Assembly (NCBI RefSeq): GCF_004799445.1
Contig: NZ_SSNA01000112.1
Coordinates: 1-64,000 of the forward strand
DNA from: Bradyrhizobium sp.
GTDB taxonomy: Bacteria; Pseudomonadota; Alphaproteobacteria; Rhizobiales; Xanthobacteraceae
Direction of reading: 5' to 3'
DNA: 64,000 nt
In this document: piece after piece, positions 59,311-64,000 of the stretch
Layout: every line of letters starts with the position of its first letter
Numbering within the stretch: position 1 is the first letter of the stretch
Program-made: the position numbers and the translations under genes
Notes under the pieces: generated by a model
The model's input: only the letters and a program-made list of their open reading frames with translations
Database searches by the model: none
Told to the model about the DNA's origin: nothing

Positions 59311-60591
59311 GTGGCCATGTTCATCGTCGATCGGCGTCTCAATCCAGGCAGCAAGAGCCTGGAAAACCGCCAGCGTTTCCTGCGCCGTGCCAAGGCGCTG
59401 GTTCAGGGCGCCGTCAAGAAAACCTCCGAGGGCCGCGACATCAAGGATGTCCTGGAGGGTGGCGAGGTCAGCATTCCGCTCGACGGGATGCATGAACCCC
59501 GCTTTCGCCGCGAAGGCGGCACGCGTGACAGGGTGATTCCCGGAAACAAGAAGTTCGTCGAGGGCGACATCCTTCCGCGTTCGGGCGAGGGCCGCGGCAA
59601 GGCATCCGAGCCGGGCGAAGGCGACGGCGAGGACGACTTCCGCTTCGTGCTCAGCCGCGATGAATTCGTCGATCTGTTCCTCGACGATCTCGAATTGCCG
59701 GATCTCGCCAAGCGCAAGCTTGCCGATGCCGAAAGCGAAGGACTTCAGCGCGCGGGCTATTCGACCTCCGGTTCGCCGGCGAATATATCGGTGAGCCGCA
59801 CGGTGCAGCTGGCGATGGCGCGCCGCATCGCGTTGCGGCGGCCGCGGCCGGAGACCATCGCGCAGCTCGAGGCGGAGCTGGCCGAGTGCCACGACGAGGC
59901 GCGCCGCGCCGAGCTTGAGGCCGAGATCGAGGCCATGAAGGCGAAGTCCAGGCGAATTCCGTTCATCGATCCGATCGACATCCGCTTCCGCCGGTTCGAG
60001 ACCGTGCCGAAGCCGGTCGCGCAGGCCGTCATGTTCTGTCTGATGGACGTTTCCGGTTCGATGTCCGAACACATGAAGGATCTGGCCAAGCGGTTCTACA
60101 TGCTGCTCTACGTGTTCCTGACGCGGCGCTACCGGCATGTCGAGATCGTCTTCATTCGCCATACCGACCGGGCCGAGGAGGTTGACGAAGATACGTTCTT
60201 CCACGGGCCGGCGTCGGGCGGCACCATGGTGTCGAGCGCGCTGCAGGCGATGCACGATATCGTCAGGTCGAGGTTCCGTCCCTCGGACTGGAACATCTAC
60301 GCCGCCCAGGCCTCCGACGGCGACAATTCGATTTCGGACAGCGCCGTCACCGGCCGGCTTCTGACCGAGATGATCCTCCCGGTAAGCCAGTTCTTTGCCT
60401 ATCTCGAAGTCGGCGAGGCCGGCGGCGGCACTTTCGATATGCCGGATTCATCGCTGTGGACGCTGTACCAGCGCTTGCGGGCCGACGGCGCGCCGTTGTC
60501 GATGCGCAAGGTCAGCGACCGCAGCGAAATCTTTCCGGTGTTTCATGACCTGTTTCAGCGTCGCCGGAATCAGGAGAAAGCCGCGCCATGA
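59311..60591 (+). CDS. yeaH: YeaH/YhbH family protein (DUF444, VWA-like)
   Basis: A 426-residue protein (GTG at 59311; an ATG at 59317 is an alternative). The N-terminus MFIVDRRLNPGSKSLENRQRFLRRAKALVQGAVKK is the family start. A linker rich in Gly/Glu (about 85-115) is followed by a von Willebrand A-like domain with the metal-adhesion motif CLMDVSGSMSEHMKDLAKRFYMLLYVFL and GGTMVSSALQAMHDIV. It accompanies prkA in almost all genomes and partners it in starvation adaptation. It ends with an ATGA overlap into spoVR. Confidence 0.93.
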   Translation: MAMFIVDRRLNPGSKSLENRQRFLRRAKALVQGAVKKTSEGRDIKDVLEGGEVSIPLDGMHEPRFRREGGTRDRVIPGNKKFVEGDILPRSGEGRGKASEPGEGDGEDDFRFVLSRDEFVDLFLDDLELPDLAKRKLADAESEGLQRAGYSTSGSPANISVSRTVQLAMARRIALRRPRPETIAQLEAELAECHDEARRAELEAEIEAMKAKSRRIPFIDPIDIRFRRFETVPKPVAQAVMFCLMDVSGSMSEHMKDLAKRFYMLLYVFLTRRYRHVEIVFIRHTDRAEEVDEDTFFHGPASGGTMVSSALQAMHDIVRSRFRPSDWNIYAAQASDGDNSISDSAVTGRLLTEMILPVSQFFAYLEVGEAGGGTFDMPDSSLWTLYQRLRADGAPLSMRKVSDRSEIFPVFHDLFQRRRNQEKAAP

Positions 60592-62132
60592 CCGCGTCAA
60601 CCGAGTACCTGTTTGAAGGAGCGGACTGGGATTTCCCGAAGCTGCAGCGCATCCACGATGCCTGCGAGGAGATCGCGCGAACCGAACTTGGGCTCGATGT
60701 CTACCCCAACCAGATCGAGATCATCACCGCCGAGCAGATGCTGGACGCGTATTCCTCGGCCGGCATGCCGCTGTTCTACAAGCATTGGTCGTTCGGCAAG
60801 CATTTCGCCCATCACGAAGCGTTCTACCGCAAGGGCCTTAGAGGTCTCGCCTATGAGATCGTGATCAACTCCTCGCCGTGCATCTCCTATCTGATGGAGG
60901 AGAACACCGCGACCATGCAGACGCTGGTGATCGCGCACGCGGCGTTCGGCCACAATCATTTCTTCAAGAACAACTATCTGTTCAGGCAATGGACCGATGC
61001 GGAAGGCATCCTTGATTATCTCGACTTCGCCAAGACCTATGTGGCGCAATGCGAGGAGCGTTACGGACGGCTCGCGGTCGAAGTGACGCTCGATGCGGCG
61101 CATGCCCTGATGTCGCACGGGATCGATCGCTATCCCGGAAAGAAAAGCCTTGACCTGCGCGTGGAAGAAAAGCGCGCCGAGGAACGCCGCGCCCATGAGC
61201 AGAGCATGTTCAACGACCTGTGGCGGACCGTTCCGACCGGGCCGGTGAAAAGCGCCGAACTGCTGAGCACCGAGCGGCGCCGCAAGCTGCTCGGGCTGCC
61301 GCAGGAAAATATCCTGTATTTCCTCGAAAAGGTGGCGCCGCGCCTGCAGCCCTGGCAGCGCGAATTGCTCCGGATCGTGCGCCACATCGCGCAGTATTTC
61401 TATCCGCAAAGCCAGACCAAGGTCATGAACGAGGGCACCGCGACCTACGTGCATTACCGCATCATGACCCGGCTGCATGAGCAGGGCCGGCTGTCCGACG
61501 GCAACTTCCTCGAGTTCCTGCAGTCCCACACCAATGTGGTGTTCCAACCCGACTTCGACGATCCGCGCTTTTCCGATTTCAATCCCTACGCGCTCGGATT
61601 CGCGATGATGCAGGATATCGAACGCATCGTCTCCAATCCCGACGACGAGGACCGCGAGTGGTTTCCCGACATTGCCGGAAAAGGCCATGTCATGGCGGTG
61701 CTGCGTGACATCTGGGCCAATTACCGCGACGAGAGCTTCATCAGCCAGTTCCTGAGCCCGCGGCTGATGCGGAGCTGGCGGATGTTTCATCTGCACGACG
61801 ATCCGCAGGAAACCGCCGGCATCAAGGTCGATGCGATCCACGACGCGCGCGGCTACCGCAGGATCCGCCGCGAGCTGGCGCGGCAATACGACGTCGGATA
61901 CCTCGATCCCAACATCGAGGTGATCGACGTCGATCTCGCCGGCGACCGCCGTCTGATGCTGCGCCACGTCGTGGTCAAGGGCGCGCAGCTGAACGAGACC
62001 GACGCCAGGCGCGTGCTCCAGCACCTCGCCGATCTCTGGACCTATGACGTATCGCTGGTTGAAGTCGATGCCAGGGACAACGTTTTGAAAGAGTATGTCG
62101 TGAGCCCGCGCGCGCTCGCCGTGGCCGCGTAA
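60588..62132 (+). CDS. SpoVR family protein (YcgB)
   Basis: A 514-residue cytoplasmic protein. The family N-terminus is EGADWDFPKLQRIHDACEEIARTELGLDVYPNQIEIITAEQMLDAYSSAGMPLFYKHWSFGKHF. Further motifs are VIAHAAFGHNHFFKNNYLF, ILYFLEKVAPRLQPWQRELLRIVRHIAQYFYPQSQTKVMNEGTATYVHYRI and HDARGYRRIRRELARQYDVGYLDPNIEVIDVDLAGDRRLMLRH. The ATG overlaps the DUF444 stop. In spore-formers SpoVR helps build the spore cortex; in Gram-negatives it belongs to the prkA-yeaH starvation operon with unknown biochemistry. Confidence 0.93.
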   Translation: MTASTEYLFEGADWDFPKLQRIHDACEEIARTELGLDVYPNQIEIITAEQMLDAYSSAGMPLFYKHWSFGKHFAHHEAFYRKGLRGLAYEIVINSSPCISYLMEENTATMQTLVIAHAAFGHNHFFKNNYLFRQWTDAEGILDYLDFAKTYVAQCEERYGRLAVEVTLDAAHALMSHGIDRYPGKKSLDLRVEEKRAEERRAHEQSMFNDLWRTVPTGPVKSAELLSTERRRKLLGLPQENILYFLEKVAPRLQPWQRELLRIVRHIAQYFYPQSQTKVMNEGTATYVHYRIMTRLHEQGRLSDGNFLEFLQSHTNVVFQPDFDDPRFSDFNPYALGFAMMQDIERIVSNPDDEDREWFPDIAGKGHVMAVLRDIWANYRDESFISQFLSPRLMRSWRMFHLHDDPQETAGIKVDAIHDARGYRRIRRELARQYDVGYLDPNIEVIDVDLAGDRRLMLRHVVVKGAQLNETDARRVLQHLADLWTYDVSLVEVDARDNVLKEYVVSPRALAVAA

Positions 62133-62246
62133 ATCGCCAATCCTGTTGAAAATCTCACTGCGCCACCAAATGTCCGCTTCGGACGCTGAATTTTGCCCCA
62201 ATCCCTGCGAGATATGGCGCGGGGTGCGTTTAGTAGGGGATTACAG

Positions 62247-62432
62247 ATGGCGTCCAGGCGTACAGAGGTTGCAATCGAGAAAATCATCGCAGCATGCGAT
62301 GGCAATATGCGCGGAGCTCTTGAGGCGCTGATGCTTGTCAATGAGCACCTGGAAAGCGAGCTTCATCGGATTTATGCCGTGATGTCGCGCATCGGCCAGC
62401 CGGATGAAGAGTGCTTCGAAACGCTACACTGA
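62247..62432 (+). CDS. Small hypothetical protein, 61 aa
   Basis: A 61-residue protein (MASRRTEVAIEKIIAACDGNMRGALEALMLVNEHLESELHRIYAVM) that I recognise as a common small helical Bradyrhizobium protein. The ATG at 62247 follows AGGGGA. Downstream of spoVR by 114 bases, it may or may not be in the same transcript. Function unknown. Confidence 0.65.
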   Translation: MASRRTEVAIEKIIAACDGNMRGALEALMLVNEHLESELHRIYAVMSRIGQPDEECFETLH

Positions 62433-62518
62433 GGACGAGCTCGCCATTTTGACGTGCAATCGCGGGCGGCCGGCTCGATCAGGTTGAGCCGTGATCGTCG
62501 CGTCGCCATGGCTCGTTG

Positions 62519-63445
62519 TCAGGATTGTTCCGGCCAGTAAAGCCGCATCGGATTGTCGACCAGCAGCTTGCATTGCAGCGCAGGTGTGGTGGCGATGTGC
62601 GGGATGAAATCGACCAGCAGGCCGTCGTCCGGCATGTGGTCCTTCAGATTGGGATGCGGCCAGTCGGTGCCCCAGAGCACCCGGTCGGGAAACGTCTCGA
62701 CGATGCGCCGGGCGAACGGGATCACGTCGCGGTAGGCGTTTTGTTCGCCGTTCAATGCCGGCGGACCTGAAACCGACAGCCGCTCCGGGCAACTGACCTT
62801 GGACCACACGTTGGGGTGCTGCGCCAAGAATTTCACGAACAGCTCGAATTCGGCTCCGTCGATCGGCTTTGAGAGATCGGGGCGGCCCATGTGATCGACG
62901 ACCACCATCGTCGGCAAAGCTGTAAAGAAGTCCCACAGTTCCGGCAGGTCGACCGCCTCGAAATAGATCACGACATGCCAGCCGAGCCGTTTGATGCGGC
63001 CGGCGATCTCCATCAATTCGTCGCGCGGCGTGAAATCCACCAGCCGCTTGACGAAGTTGAAGCGCACGCCGCGCACGCCGGCGTCATGCAGCGCCTGCAG
63101 CTCGGCATCGGGGGTGTCGCGCCGCACGGTGGCAACGCCGCGCGCTTTGCCGCCGGAATGGTTGAGCGCATCGACCATCGCGCGGTTGTCGGCGCCGTGA
63201 CAGGTCGCCTGCACGATGACGTTGCGCGCGAAGCCGAGATGATCGCGCAACGCAAACAGCTGCGCCTTCGAAGCATCGCAAGGGGTGTACTTGCGTCCGG
63301 CGGCGTAGGGGAATTCGGCGCCGGGACCGAACACATGGCAATGCGCGTCCACCGCGCCGACCGGCACCTTGAAACGCGGCTTTGAAGGGCCGGCGTGCCA
63401 GTCCAGCCAGCCGGGCGTCTTCGTAAATGGCGTGGTCTCGGTCAT
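62519..63445 (-). CDS. Amidohydrolase, LigI-like (2-pyrone-4,6-dicarboxylate lactonase family)
   Basis: A 308-residue metal-dependent hydrolase. The N-terminal VDAHCHVFGPGAEFPYAAGRKYTPCDAS is the LigI signature with the HxH metal pair. VVVDHMGRPDLSKP and LWGTDWPHPNLKDHMPDD provide other active-site residues. LigI opens 2-pyrone-4,6-dicarboxylate in the protocatechuate 4,5-cleavage pathway, but related proteins act on other lactones. Its ATG directly follows the stop of the upstream dehydrogenase (TGAATG), so both are in one operon. Confidence 0.87.
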   Translation of the reverse strand: MTETTPFTKTPGWLDWHAGPSKPRFKVPVGAVDAHCHVFGPGAEFPYAAGRKYTPCDASKAQLFALRDHLGFARNVIVQATCHGADNRAMVDALNHSGGKARGVATVRRDTPDAELQALHDAGVRGVRFNFVKRLVDFTPRDELMEIAGRIKRLGWHVVIYFEAVDLPELWDFFTALPTMVVVDHMGRPDLSKPIDGAEFELFVKFLAQHPNVWSKVSCPERLSVSGPPALNGEQNAYRDVIPFARRIVETFPDRVLWGTDWPHPNLKDHMPDDGLLVDFIPHIATTPALQCKLLVDNPMRLYWPEQS

Positions 63446-64000
63446 TCAACCGTCTTTCTTGTTGTTCTTCTTGTCATTTTTGGCCGCGACGTTGGCGAGG
63501 ATGCGGTCGGCTTCGCTGCGCCAATCCGGGCTGCGCGCAAAGGCGGTGGTGCCTTTCTGGCCGAACAGGCCTTCGTCGGCGAGGTCGGCGATCCATGCCT
63601 GGCGCTCGGCGGTGCCTTGCGCGGACCACGGCGTAAGACCGGCCTCGCGCACGGTTTCGGCGACCTCGCGGACCTCTTCGCTGCGGCGCCGGCCATGTTC
63701 GATCACGCGCTGGAAGAAGTAGGCGCCTTGCTTTTCCCAGTCGATGCCGGGGAATGTTTCCTTGAGCGAGGCCAGCACCGCGTCCTCGACGCCGTAGGCG
63801 CGCGCGGTGGTGAAGCTTTCGATCACCATGGCTTCAAGGCCCTTGATCATCACGCTGCGGCACATCTTGACCGCCGAGGCGACGCCGAGCTTCTCGCTCG
63901 CTACCTTGGCAGCGAAACCCAATTCCACCAGCAGCGGCGCGAGCTCGCTTGCGCCGCCGCCCCCGAGCAGCAGGGGCACCTTGATGCGGTAGGGCGGGAT
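63446..64000 (-). CDS. NAD(P)-dependent oxidoreductase, DUF1932 C-terminal domain (partial)
   Basis: The frame stays open to the right edge, so only the C-terminal ~184 residues are in the window. The part KVPLLLGGGGASELAPLLVELGFAAKVASEKLGVASAVKMCRSVMIKGLEAMVIESFTTARAYGVEDAVLASLKETFPGIDW is the DUF1932 domain of 6-phosphogluconate-dehydrogenase-like enzymes. The C-terminus is a Lys/Asn-rich tail (KNDKKNNKKDG). The N-terminal Rossmann domain is outside the window. It is coupled to the LigI-like gene and probably oxidises or reduces a hydroxy or keto acid in the same pathway. Confidence 0.85.
   Translation of the reverse strand: MPPYRIKVPLLLGGGGASELAPLLVELGFAAKVASEKLGVASAVKMCRSVMIKGLEAMVIESFTTARAYGVEDAVLASLKETFPGIDWEKQGAYFFQRVIEHGRRRSEEVREVAETVREAGLTPWSAQGTAERQAWIADLADEGLFGQKGTTAFARSPDWRSEADRILANVAAKNDKKNNKKDG

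Noticed and set aside
57486-59393. 635-aa minus-strand ORF opposite prkA
   Set aside because: Shadow of prkA in a GC-rich genome; the plus strand has clear P-loop and family motifs, and the minus frame has none.
60597-62201. 534-aa minus-strand ORF opposite spoVR
   Set aside because: Shadow frame; the SpoVR family sequence is unmistakable on the plus strand.
1-64000. tRNA, rRNA, IS element or complete prophage
   Set aside because: No cloverleaf, rRNA, transposase, integrase, terminase or capsid gene was recognised on either strand by eye.

Overview
The window is high-GC DNA with gene content and small-protein families typical of Bradyrhizobium or a close relative in the Nitrobacteraceae (Alphaproteobacteria). 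The pointers are GcrA-type regulators, HWE histidine kinases, FixK2-like 14-bp boxes, a type IVb Flp pilin, phasin, DUF6894, DUF3775 and OpgC proteins, and REP-like inverted repeats of the kind seen in Bradyrhizobium. No rRNA, tRNA, CRISPR array or intact mobile element was recognised. The organism call is inferred from family recognition, not from a search.

Layout. 1-4650: a type I secretion ABC exporter and HlyD adaptor, divergent from a partial gene at the left edge that may encode a substrate. 4700-9400: an alpha/beta hydrolase and an ACMSD-like amidohydrolase, both with Tat-like leaders, small proteins and an ACS-type MFS permease. 9690-12750: a phage-like regulatory cassette (S24 repressor, GcrA-like protein, DUF1376 protein) with palindromic operators, followed by a HigBA toxin-antitoxin pair. 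13650-24650: a chain of single genes (hydrolase, DUF3775, J-domain/TPR, RMD1/DUF155, Flp pilin, DUF3592, MDR oxidoreductase with divergent LysR) and several very small membrane proteins missing from the ORF track. 25030-29810: a PAS-PAS-GAF-GGDEF-EAL protein, a cupin, DUF6894 and a slipin. 29790-32985: a translationally coupled type III PKS, ICMT-like methyltransferase and DHA2 exporter operon. 33160-35855: an FAH hydrolase divergent from a GntR/FCD regulator and a Bug-type binding protein. 36160-41480: small proteins, phasin, a c-type cytochrome with a FixK box, and a DegP protease with terminator. 41620-46060: lipase-like hydrolase, TPR/ATP-grasp fusion, PilZ, a candidate sRNA, HWE kinase and response regulator. 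46320-53900: OpgC, arginase, TauD-type dioxygenase, a cNMP-binding membrane protein, a bestrophin-like/DUF4239 protein and an anchored TAXI protein. 54160-57000: an arylsulfatase beside a gutted formylglycine-generating enzyme pseudogene and a frameshifted cupin pseudogene. 57190-62430: the prkA-yeaH-spoVR starvation operon behind a sigma-54-type promoter. 62500-64000: a LigI-like lactonase coupled to a DUF1932 dehydrogenase cut by the right edge.

How it works together. Most of the window is ordinary soil-bacterium accessory metabolism. The regulatory signals are the informative part: three FNR/FixK-type boxes (before a cytochrome c, a slipin and a DUF3775 gene), a near-consensus -24/-12 promoter before prkA, a perfect palindrome in the GntR/FAH divergent region, an operator array on both sides of the S24 repressor, and a promoter-operator overlap that predicts a leaderless higB mRNA.

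The candidates for something under-described are the C-rich double-hairpin sRNA at 44.66-44.75 kb, the TPR/ATP-grasp fusion beside a PilZ protein, the PKS-ICMT-exporter operon, the TAXI protein with a cytoplasmic tail, and the sulfatase whose adjacent maturase is dead. None is proven here. Start codons were chosen from ribosome-binding sites and family alignment by eye.
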